From Streptococcaceae bacterium (GTDB taxonomy: Bacteria; Bacillota; Bacilli; Lactobacillales; Streptococcaceae), in NCBI GenBank assembly GCA_031279745.1, contig JAITHN010000100.1, positions 1-10,499 on the forward strand: 10,499 bases of DNA. Reading direction: 5' to 3'. Below, in pieces: positions 1-5,879 of the stretch. The notes beneath the pieces are model-generated. The model was given only the letters and a program-made list of their open reading frames with translations. It did not search any database and had not been told where the DNA came from. The first letter of the stretch is position 1. Each line of letters opens with the position of its first letter. A program made the position numbers and the translations under genes.

Positions 1-676
1 CCACTTTAGGGAGTCGAACCGTCCCTTTCCACTCTAGGTTTGCTGTCGGATATCCAATCTGTCGACCACGTGCTTCACCATGAACGACAATCCCCGTCGT
101 TTCATACGGATAGCCTAGAAGTTTATTTGCCTCTTCTACATTTCCAACGTCTAATAATACACGGATTTTTGACGATGAAACTTTTTGATCATTTTTTTTG
201 AAAACGGAGACGATCTCTACTTCAAATTTCCCCTTCGCATAAAATGACATGTTCTGAATGCTTGCCACCCGCGGGTCACCAAACGTGTAGTCGAAGCCTC
301 CTACCGCTACCCTAGCATGAAGACCAATGATGTATTGGTCGACAAATTCTTGAGGGGTGAGTTGGGAAAACTGACTTGTAAAGTCCACCACATAATACGT
401 ATCTACGCCGAGATTTCGAATGATTTCAGCCTTTCTTTTTGATGAAAGAAGTGGCATCTTCGTTTTGATATTTGGTTTATCAAAAACAATCGAAGGATGG
501 TGATTAAAGGTTAGGAGCGCTAATTTCACTCCTAAACGCTTGGCAATTTCCCTTCCTCTTTGTATGACTTCTTGATGCCCAAGGTGTACTCCGTCAAAAT
601 ATCCTAAAACGAGCACGACATCCTCGTTCGGTATTTGTTCCTTGGTATATGGGTGATGAATAAAGATTTCCTTCAT
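1..676 (-). CDS. ribF: Bifunctional riboflavin kinase / FMN adenylyltransferase RibF (C-terminus off the window)
   Basis: RibF phosphorylates riboflavin to FMN and then adenylates FMN to FAD in the cytoplasm. The first 225 residues are visible; the family is usually about 310 residues, so roughly the last quarter lies beyond the left edge. The nucleotidyltransferase domain shows GYFDGVHLGH at residues 25-34 (the GxFDGVHxGH nucleotide-binding motif), GGFDYTFG at 126-133 and SSSKIR at 167-172 (the SSTxIR-type motif). The flavokinase domain begins with GRQIGYPTAN, whose GYPTAN is at 208-213. The ATG at 676-674 directly follows the TAG of truB (TAGATG), with GGAG in the truB end serving as ribosome binding site. 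This arrangement suggests translational coupling and one truB-ribF transcript, an order common in Bacillota. Nothing looks broken. Confidence 0.95.
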   Translation of the reverse strand, partial: MKEIFIHHPYTKEQIPNEDVVLVLGYFDGVHLGHQEVIQRGREIAKRLGVKLALLTFNHHPSIVFDKPNIKTKMPLLSSKRKAEIIRNLGVDTYYVVDFTSQFSQLTPQEFVDQYIIGLHARVAVGGFDYTFGDPRVASIQNMSFYAKGKFEVEIVSVFKKNDQKVSSSKIRVLLDVGNVEEANKLLGYPYETTGIVVHGEARGRQIGYPTANLEWKGTVRLPKV

Positions 677-1597
677 CTAAAACTCCGTTCTAATCACTTT
701 TACTGGTTTGAATCTTTCTGATTTGGAAGGATGTCTCTGATAAAGAGCAACCAGTTTATCCGCGTAATAAAGCGCAGTGATCGCATCCACATCCTCAAGT
801 TGAAACAGTTCGATAGGGAAAACTCTTCCATTTTTAACATTTTGGACTTGCTCATCTGTTAGGTCAACTCTTTGAAACCCAACTGCCCCAATCTCAAGCG
901 GAAGGAGGACCTCCCCTAAGTCTCCTGCTTCTTTCATTTCTTCTATTTCAAGGAGGGTGTGTGCACTTTCAAAAGTCAGCCCTGCCGCAGCAGTGCGTGT
1001 TAACTCACTCATATGAGCTGGGAATCCCAATTCCTTACCAACATCAACCGCAAGCGTTCTAACATAGGTGCCTTTGCTACACTTTACCTTAAACCGAAAT
1101 CGTAGTGTTTTTGACTCTTCATCTAAAACGGGTTCGCTAGTCCTTGTCAACTCTTCAATCGTGACCTTTCTAGGTAAACGTTCGATTTCCTTGCCCTGTC
1201 TTGCATATTCGTAGAGGCGCTTTCCTCCAACCTTTACAGCTGAATACATTGGTGGAACTTGCTCAATTTCTCCTTGAAACTTTCTCAATGCAGCATCTAT
1301 TTCTTCTTGAGCTATCAAAGATTGTACCTCTTTTTTCTCAACAACCTCTCCTTCTTTATCTTCAGTTGTCGTTGAGATGCCTAGAGTAATTTCTCCAACA
1401 TATTCTTTACCACTTTCAATCATGTATTCGATGAGTTTCGTTGCACTTCCTACACAAACTGGTAGAATACCGTCAACTTCAGGGTCTAACGTCCCACCAT
1501 GACCGATTTTCTTTGTATTCAGTATTTTTCTTAATCTATATACACAGTCAAAGCTTGTCATCCCTCGTTCTTTCCATAGTGCAATGATTCCTTCCAT
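677..1597 (-). CDS. truB: tRNA pseudouridine(55) synthase TruB
   Basis: TruB isomerises U55 to pseudouridine in the T-loop of elongator tRNAs. The 306-residue product has the normal family length. Visible motifs are GMTSFDCVYRLRK near residues 12-24, GHGGTLDP at 32-39 with the catalytic aspartate D38, PPMYSAVKVGGKRLYEYAR at 115-133 (substrate-binding region), and CSKGTYVRTLAVDVG at 173-187. The C-terminal 60 residues correspond to the TruB C-terminal RNA-binding region. The start at 1597 is preceded by a purine-rich AGGCGGGGG stretch. It is the first gene of a two-gene unit with ribF, which follows without any gap. In many bacilli rbfA precedes truB; here the upstream neighbour is ssrA, separated by the ssrA terminator and a truB promoter, so the pair is probably an independent operon. 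Confidence 0.97.
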   Translation of the reverse strand: MEGIIALWKERGMTSFDCVYRLRKILNTKKIGHGGTLDPEVDGILPVCVGSATKLIEYMIESGKEYVGEITLGISTTTEDKEGEVVEKKEVQSLIAQEEIDAALRKFQGEIEQVPPMYSAVKVGGKRLYEYARQGKEIERLPRKVTIEELTRTSEPVLDEESKTLRFRFKVKCSKGTYVRTLAVDVGKELGFPAHMSELTRTAAAGLTFESAHTLLEIEEMKEAGDLGEVLLPLEIGAVGFQRVDLTDEQVQNVKNGRVFPIELFQLEDVDAITALYYADKLVALYQRHPSKSERFKPVKVIRTEF

Positions 1598-1654
1598 ATT
1601 TCCCCCGCCTTTGCTTGTTTTTGTGCGATTGTCTAGTTGATTCGCTTTCCATCC

Positions 1655-1668
1655 TCCTTTTAAAAGGA
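1655..1668 (-). other. Perfect 14-bp palindrome in the truB leader, next to an unused Shine-Dalgarno
   Basis: The palindrome TCCTTTTAAAAGGA lies just downstream of the predicted truB transcription start. On the minus strand it runs into AAAAGGAGGATGG, a full-strength Shine-Dalgarno with an ATG placed too close (no spacer) and in a different frame from truB. As RNA, TCCTT could pair with AAGGA and mask this Shine-Dalgarno. Whether it is an operator, a leader control element or chance cannot be decided from the sequence. Confidence 0.3.
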
Positions 1669-1681
1669 TATTGCTACTATT

Positions 1682-1690
1682 AGTATATCA
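1682..1690 (-). promoter_or_regulatory. Extended -10 promoter of truB-ribF
   Basis: Reading the minus strand, TGATATACT matches the extended -10 form TGnTATAAT with one mismatch in the hexamer. No good -35 hexamer is found 16-18 bases upstream, which extended -10 promoters can tolerate. Transcription would start near 1675 and give a leader of about 78 bases before the truB ATG. It lies just downstream of the ssrA terminator, so truB-ribF would be transcribed separately from ssrA. The call rests on consensus matching only. Confidence 0.55.
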
Positions 1691-1790
1691 AAAAACTAAA
1701 AACCTATGGAAAACTCACTCGCAATGGTTGAGGTGTGCAGTAGCGTTATGCATCTGGAAAGCGCGCAGACCGACTTTTGAAACGCAAAAT

Positions 1791-1816
1791 GAAAAAAACA
1801 GCTTTCGCTGTTTTTC
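1791..1816 (-). terminator. Rho-independent terminator of ssrA
   Basis: On the minus strand the sequence right after the tmRNA 3' end forms AAAAACAGC-GAAA-GCTGTTTTT, a 9-bp stem with a stable GNRA-type tetraloop, and the right arm continues into a run of seven T. It begins within about six bases of the mature tmRNA end, so the 3' end would need only short trimming. The A-rich left arm makes the hairpin roughly symmetrical, but no plus-strand gene ends here. Confidence 0.8.
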
Positions 1817-1820
1817 ATTA

Positions 1821-2182
1821 TGGAGCTGAGGGGAATTGAACCCCTGTCCAAACACATTGCCACAAAGACCTCTACGCTCATAGAGTTGCATTTGATTTTT
1901 CCTGTTAAAAGCAGCAACACAAACTTCAATAACAGGATGAGTCTGATGTTCTCTTATCCTAGTTGCAGACGGAAACTAAAATCGTATCCCACTAAAGTAA
2001 GACCGCGTATCCGAGCTCATGGGTGAAACCGGAGCGATCACGCCAAACTGTTTTTTAGGCAGCTAAAGCGTAAGAATTGTTTGTTTTTGCAGTTATATTT
2101 AACTGGTAACGTTTTAACGTAGACGTAACCTACGAAGCGCAATCCCTGCTCAAACTATGCCTGTCGAATCCGTAACAACCCC
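1821..2182 (-). ncRNA. ssrA: Transfer-messenger RNA (tmRNA)
   Basis: tmRNA with SmpB rescues ribosomes stalled on mRNAs lacking a stop codon and appends a degradation tag. On the minus strand the 5' end GGGGTTGTTACGGATTCGAC is the conserved tmRNA start. The 3' end has a T-arm with 5-bp stem AGGGG/CCCCT (1829-1833 and 1841-1845) around loop TTCAATT. The acceptor stem pairs GGGGTTG (2182-2176) with CAGCTCC (1828-1822), allowing two G-U pairs. The mRNA-like part encodes the tag AKTNNSYALAA. Length is about 362 bases, normal for a one-piece tmRNA. The discriminator A at 1821 is followed by TAA rather than CCA, so CCA is probably added by the tRNA nucleotidyltransferase. It has its own promoter and terminator. 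Open frames across this region in either direction are incidental. Confidence 0.96.
2055..2090 (-). other. tmRNA proteolysis-tag reading frame
   Basis: Inside ssrA, after the sequence AAATATAACT that precedes the resume codon in Bacillus-type tmRNAs, the codons GCA AAA ACA AAC AAT TCT TAC GCT TTA GCT GCC TAA encode AKTNNSYALAA and a stop. With the alanine carried by tmRNA itself, the tag is A-AKTNNSYALAA. The C-terminal ALAA is the usual signal for ClpXP-type proteases. The resume codon at 2090-2088 is GCA. Confidence 0.9.
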
Positions 2183-2207
2183 GAATAAACCTCTGACAAA
2201 CAATAAT

Positions 2208-2236
2208 ATTTTACCTTATTTTCCAATATCTATCAA
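2208..2236 (-). promoter_or_regulatory. Sigma-A type promoter of ssrA
   Basis: On the minus strand TTGATA (2236-2231) and TAAAAT (2213-2208) are separated by exactly 17 bases. Each hexamer has five of six consensus bases. Transcription would begin near 2200, leaving a short 5' leader of roughly 18 bases for RNase P to remove before the mature GGGG end at 2182. The match and position are what a strong stable-RNA promoter should look like. Confidence 0.8.
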
Positions 2237-2322
2237 CACCAATGCACTCCGTTGTTGACCATACTTACTTTATTGGAAGTTGGATGGTCTATTAAAAGGG
2301 CAGAATGATGCAGCCATCAACG

Positions 2323-2385
2323 AGTGACTTCACTGCTTCTTTTCTCAACTAAACAACAAAACATTCAAAATCACTTAAAGTGGTT
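2323..2385. promoter_or_regulatory. Two palindromes upstream of the ABC operon (possible operators)
   Basis: AGTGA-CT-TCACT at 2323-2334 is a perfect inverted repeat. AATCACTT-A-AAGTGGTT at 2369-2385 is an inverted repeat with one mismatch. The two centres are about 48 bp apart and both share the AGTGA/TCACT core in opposite orientation. They lie in the non-coding gap between the ssrA and exporter promoters, where a repressor of the exporter would be expected to bind. No regulator gene is in the window, so this is only a candidate. Confidence 0.3.
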
Positions 2386-2409
2386 ACGAATATTTTTTTG
2401 CTTCTTTTA

Positions 2410-2418
2410 TGAGATAAT
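2410..2418 (+). promoter_or_regulatory. Probable extended -10 promoter of the ABC exporter operon
   Basis: TGAGATAAT fits the extended -10 pattern TGnTATAAT with one mismatch. The start site would be near 2425, a few bases before the ribosome binding site GAGGAGAGG and the ATG at 2449. Upstream is T-rich and gives no clear -35, so the assignment depends on the extended element. Confidence 0.4.
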
Positions 2419-2448
2419 AATGAATGTAGAAAAGAGGAGAGGAAAACT

Positions 2449-3330
2449 ATGGAAATTTTATCATTAAAAGGCGTAAAGAAAAATTTCAAAAAAACAAAAG
2501 CGTTGACGGATGTAACACTTTCTGTAAACAGTGGAGAAGTGTTGGGTTTTATCGGCCCAAATGGAGCGGGGAAATCAACGACCATTCGCGTACTTCTCGG
2601 CGTAATTGCCAGAGACGGTGGTGATGCCAAAATTTTTGGCAAGGACGTTTGGAAACATCCGGAAGAAATTCACAAGAGAATTGCCTATGTTCCGGGGGAT
2701 GTAAACCTCTGGCCGAATTTAACAGGAGGGGAAATCATTGATTTCTTCATGCGTTTACACGGTGGCGGAGATCAGGCAAAAAAAGACAAACTCATTCAAA
2801 AATTTGACTTTGATCCGAAAAAGAAAGCGAAAAGTTATTCTAAAGGAAATCGTCAAAAAGTGTCACTGATTGCAGCACTTTCTACAAATGCGGATTTATA
2901 TATTTTTGACGAACCGACAAGCGGACTTGATCCATTAATGGAGTCTGTTTTCCAAGAGGAAGTCAAACGCATAAAAGAGGAAGGAAAAGCGATTTTGCTT
3001 TCGAGTCATATTTTAAGTGAAGTCGAAAAATTGTGCGACCGTGTCGCCATTATTAAAAATGGGAAAGTCATTGAAACAGGGACATTGGAAGACTTAAGAC
3101 ATCTTACACGTTCAACTTACAGAGTGGAAACGAAAGAAGTAGCCAATGGCTTGGAAGAACTTCCCTATATCCATGATTTAAAACAAGATGGAAAAACTTT
3201 GGTTTTCCAAGGAGAAAATGACAAGGTCGAGGAAATTCTTGAAATTCTTAAACCGTTTGGCGTTCATGCCTTGCAAACGACACCACCTACATTGGAAGAG
3301 TTGTTCATTCGTCATTATGAAGGGAAGTAG
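2449..3330 (+). CDS. ABC exporter ATP-binding protein (tetronasin/polyketide-exporter type)
   Basis: This is the nucleotide-binding subunit that powers the permease encoded eight bases downstream. The 293 residues show Walker A GPNGAGKST at 36-44, signature SKGNRQ at 131-136, Walker B LYIFDEP with D154 and E155, D-loop SGLDP at 158-162 and the H-loop histidine H187. The usual Q-loop glutamine region reads YVPGDVNLWPNLTGGE (80-95), with glycine where glutamine is common; from family knowledge this PGDV form, with the SKGN-type signature, is typical of the DrrA/tetronasin-like exporter group rather than a defect. Residues from about 220 form the C-terminal regulatory region. The ATG follows a strong GAGGAGAGG ribosome binding site. 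Export of a hydrophobic toxic compound is inferred from family membership; the substrate is unknown. Confidence 0.9.
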   Translation: MEILSLKGVKKNFKKTKALTDVTLSVNSGEVLGFIGPNGAGKSTTIRVLLGVIARDGGDAKIFGKDVWKHPEEIHKRIAYVPGDVNLWPNLTGGEIIDFFMRLHGGGDQAKKDKLIQKFDFDPKKKAKSYSKGNRQKVSLIAALSTNADLYIFDEPTSGLDPLMESVFQEEVKRIKEEGKAILLSSHILSEVEKLCDRVAIIKNGKVIETGTLEDLRHLTRSTYRVETKEVANGLEELPYIHDLKQDGKTLVFQGENDKVEEILEILKPFGVHALQTTPPTLEELFIRHYEGK

Positions 3331-3338
3331 GTGAGAAT

Positions 3339-4937
3339 ATGCAAAAAGTATGGCCATTATTCAAATTTCACTTACGTAGAGATTGGATAAAATTAACCAT
3401 TTGGTTTTTCGGTTTACTTTATTTTAGTGGAGGGCTTGTTCAACCCGTTTATGAAGTCTATGGAAAAGATGCTAAGGGATTAGCAGGGCTTTATGAAACC
3501 TTACAGAACCCTGCAATGATTGCACTCTGTGGACCAACTGCTGTTCAAAATGCAGAAAGTTATACCATTCAAGCCATGTATGCACAGGAAATGATTCTTT
3601 TTACAGCACTGTTATTTGCGATTATTGCGATTCAACACGCAATTTCAAAAACTAGGAGGCAAGAAGATGATGGTATTTTGGAGTTGCTTCAAGCATCTAC
3701 GGTAGGAAAAATGGCAAACACTGCTGCTATTTGCCTCCAACAACTCCTTTTCCATGTTTTGCTAGGGCTAGGAATTGCACTTGTCATTCAATTGCAAGGG
3801 ATTTCCGGATTTGAAAATTTTCGTGATAACCTTGCGTTTGGATTTTCTTTAAGTATGCAAGGGCTTATCTTTGGCGCTATTGCTCTTTTCTACTGTCAGA
3901 TTGCGACGAATGCATCTCAAGCACGTGCGCTTAGTTTTACGACGCTTGGAGGGCTTTATATCTTGCGAATGGGAACGGATATTCAAAACGTTCATCTTTC
4001 TTGGTTGAATCCCCTTTCTTGGTCTTATTTGTCTGATGTGTACGTCAAAACAAATGCCCTTGTTTTCGTCTTAGGGGGAATATTTATTGCAATCGTAGGT
4101 GCATGTGCGCTCTTGCTTGAAAAACGTCGAGATATGTTTGCAGGACTGCTTCCTGAAAAGGAAGGGCGAGGCGTTGGTGGAAGATTACTTCGTTCTATCG
4201 GAGGTTTAAGTTTCAGAACGGCTCGTGGGTATCATATTGGATGGTTATTTGCTTTATTTATTCTCGGAGCAACTTATGGTTCAATTTTCGGAGATATGGA
4301 TAAATTTTTAGAAAGCAATGACATGTTTAAACAAATTCTCGCAGCCAATCCAAAATACAGTGTTCAAGAATCATTTTTAGGCATACTCTTTATGATATTG
4401 AGCATCTTTGTTGCAGTTTATGCAAGCGCATTTTTCATGCGTCTGGTTGGCGAAGAAAAAAAGGGACGATTCGAACAAGTTTATGCGATGCCTATTACAA
4501 GAAGCAAACTCTTTTGTACCTATTATATTCATACAATTGCTGCGCTTATCTTGGGACAGTTTGCAGGTGTAGCGGGGGTCTATCTTGCACAAAGCGCGGT
4601 CATGAAACATCCAATTGCTTTTGCAACGATTGCACATTCCGGTTTTGCATGGACGGGTGCAACATTTATTTATGTGTCCATCACGGCTGTAGGTATCGGT
4701 GTATTCCCAAGGTTACTTCACTTAATATGGGGATACTTTGGATTGACGTACGCCATCGGTTACCTTGGTGAGCTTATCAAGGTACCAGAATGGTTGAAAG
4801 CAATCAATGTCTTAGATCATGTGTCGCATCTTCCACTTGAAAAAATGGATTGGGGAGAGTTTGGGATTTTAATCTTCATCGGTTTACTGTTATCAACAAA
4901 AGGTTGGTTCTTTTACAGAAGACGAGACCTATTGTAG
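3339..4937 (+). CDS. ABC exporter permease, duplicated ABC-2 type (polyketide-antibiotic exporter family)
   Basis: A 532-residue polytopic membrane protein that should form the channel for the ATPase encoded just upstream. Hydrophobic segments appear near residues 19-36, 83-101, 132-152, 168-188, 196-211, 240-260, then 299-318, 345-367, 396-418, 433-455, 460-480 and 506-522, about twelve in all. The two halves look like a tandem duplication: QEDDGILELLQASTVG at 108-123 corresponds to EEKKGRFEQVYAMPITR at 372-388, an offset of 264. The motif lies on the predicted cytoplasmic side after the second helix of each half and is typical of this exporter family (COG3559-like, tetronasin resistance TnrB3-like). 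The start follows GTAGGTGAG, eight bases after the ATPase stop. Substrate specificity cannot be read from the sequence; drug or peptide export is inferred. Confidence 0.85.
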   Translation: MQKVWPLFKFHLRRDWIKLTIWFFGLLYFSGGLVQPVYEVYGKDAKGLAGLYETLQNPAMIALCGPTAVQNAESYTIQAMYAQEMILFTALLFAIIAIQHAISKTRRQEDDGILELLQASTVGKMANTAAICLQQLLFHVLLGLGIALVIQLQGISGFENFRDNLAFGFSLSMQGLIFGAIALFYCQIATNASQARALSFTTLGGLYILRMGTDIQNVHLSWLNPLSWSYLSDVYVKTNALVFVLGGIFIAIVGACALLLEKRRDMFAGLLPEKEGRGVGGRLLRSIGGLSFRTARGYHIGWLFALFILGATYGSIFGDMDKFLESNDMFKQILAANPKYSVQESFLGILFMILSIFVAVYASAFFMRLVGEEKKGRFEQVYAMPITRSKLFCTYYIHTIAALILGQFAGVAGVYLAQSAVMKHPIAFATIAHSGFAWTGATFIYVSITAVGIGVFPRLLHLIWGYFGLTYAIGYLGELIKVPEWLKAINVLDHVSHLPLEKMDWGEFGILIFIGLLLSTKGWFFYRRRDLL

Positions 4938-4963
4938 CGTGCGATGATTCGACTTATAGTTAA

Positions 4964-5012
4964 AAAAAAACACCGTGGTAAAATTTTTCTAATTTTACCA
5001 CGGTGTTTTTTT
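4964..5012. terminator. Bidirectional terminator between the ABC operon and pflA
   Basis: Arms 4964-4984 and 4992-5012 are perfectly complementary over 21 bp, around a 7-base loop TTTTCTA. The stem core is CACCGTGGTAAAAT, flanked by A7 on the left and T7 on the right, so a U-tract follows the hairpin in either reading direction. It stops the plus-strand exporter transcript 27 bases past its stop codon, and the minus-strand pflA transcript: the pflA TAA (5013-5011) itself partly lies inside the stem. Confidence 0.93.
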
Positions 5013-5778
5013 AGATTTCTTTATACCTTGTATAGTCTTTCGTATGAAGGAGCTCCTTCGCATTCTCCACACGATCCTTTGTTGGGGGTTCTAGCCCTTC
5101 AAGTGGATAGGGAATGCCTAACTCACGCCATTTGAACTCTCCCATAGTGTGATACGGAAGGACCTCAAATTTCACCACGTTCGAGAGGGTTTTTACAAAA
5201 TTGTCCAGTTTGATCAAATCCTCATCAAAATCCGTCTTTGTAGGAACGAGCACGTGACGAATCCAAACAGGTTGTCCTACTTCAGATAAATAGTTTGCCA
5301 ACTCGATGATATTGTCATTTGTAAGGCTCGTTAATTCCTTATGACGTAAAGGATTCATTTGTTTCAAATCCAATAAAATCAAATCCGTCACATTGAGCAA
5401 TTCATTGAACTGAGAAAAGAAAGGTTCCTTTCTTGTAAAAGGTTTCCCGCATGAATCTAGGGTGGTATGAATCCCTAATTCTTTTGCTTTGCGGAAGAGC
5501 TCAGTCACGAATTCTAACTGAAGCATGGGCTCCCCACCACTTACCGTGATTCCCCCTTTTTCTCCCCAATAATCTCTGTAGCGAAGCGCTTCCTCTAAGC
5601 AATCATCCACCGTGCGCAGTTTTGAATTTTCCGTTTTCATCGCCCATGTATCTGGATTATGACAAAACTGACATCTCATTTTGCAGCCTTGCATGAAAAA
5701 GATAAAACGAATTCCTGGTCCATCCACACTTCCAAAACTTTCTGTTGAATGAACAAGACCTTTAATTTCTTCAGACAT
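5011..5778 (-). CDS. pflA: Pyruvate formate-lyase-activating enzyme (radical SAM)
   Basis: PflA uses a [4Fe-4S] cluster and S-adenosylmethionine to generate the glycyl radical on pyruvate formate-lyase, switching on anaerobic conversion of pyruvate to formate and acetyl-CoA. The 255 residues have normal family length. The N-terminus carries STESFGSVDGPGIRF at 11-25 and the cluster motif C32-x3-C36-x2-C39 followed by HNPDTW. The SAM-binding motif VSGGEP is at 79-84, and conserved LLDLK (135-139) and WIRHVLVPT (172-180) follow. No extra ferredoxin-like cysteine clusters are present, which argues for PflA rather than glycerol or other glycyl-radical activases. The ATG is preceded by AGAGGT. It follows parC by 101 bases with no convincing promoter or terminator seen between, and no pflB is adjacent, which is unusual. 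Confidence 0.95.
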   Translation of the reverse strand: MSEEIKGLVHSTESFGSVDGPGIRFIFFMQGCKMRCQFCHNPDTWAMKTENSKLRTVDDCLEEALRYRDYWGEKGGITVSGGEPMLQLEFVTELFRKAKELGIHTTLDSCGKPFTRKEPFFSQFNELLNVTDLILLDLKQMNPLRHKELTSLTNDNIIELANYLSEVGQPVWIRHVLVPTKTDFDEDLIKLDNFVKTLSNVVKFEVLPYHTMGEFKWRELGIPYPLEGLEPPTKDRVENAKELLHTKDYTRYKEI

Positions 5779-5879
5779 CTTCTACCTCTATTCTTTTTTT
5801 GAGGTGACTTCCACCCCGTACGATTCGTCTATCACGAATGCTGTTTGCGTTTGAATTCGTTGATTTCGCAAAATGCGAG
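5779..5879 (-). other. parC-pflA intergenic region with small hairpins
   Basis: The 101-base gap holds three short inverted repeats read on the minus strand: TCGCA-TTT-TGCGA directly after the parC stop (5866-5878), ATTCGT-GATAG-ACGAAT (5823-5839), and GGGGTG-GAAGT-CACCTC with one G-U pair just before the pflA ribosome binding site. None is followed by a T-run on this strand, so they do not look like terminators. No good sigma-A promoter was found. The stems may affect mRNA processing or stability between parC and pflA. Confidence 0.3.

Noticed and set aside
1696..2026. Open frames of 77 codons (minus) and 68 codons (plus) across the ssrA region
   Set aside because: Both lie over the tmRNA gene, whose ends, T-arm and tag are clear. 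They have no ribosome binding sites and no protein-like composition.
2257..2289. GACCAT...ATGGTC inverted repeat upstream of the exporter operon
   Set aside because: The arms are only 6 bp with a 21-base loop, which is expected by chance, and no promoter element is nearby.
4377..4771. Cysteine-rich frames on both strands within the permease gene
   Set aside because: They are shadows of the permease coding sequence; the cysteines come from out-of-frame TGT/TGC codons and form no metal-binding pattern.
5800..5820. GGGGTG/CACCTC hairpin before pflA considered as a terminator
   Set aside because: On the pflA strand it is followed by a run of A, not T, so it does not fit a rho-independent terminator for parC.
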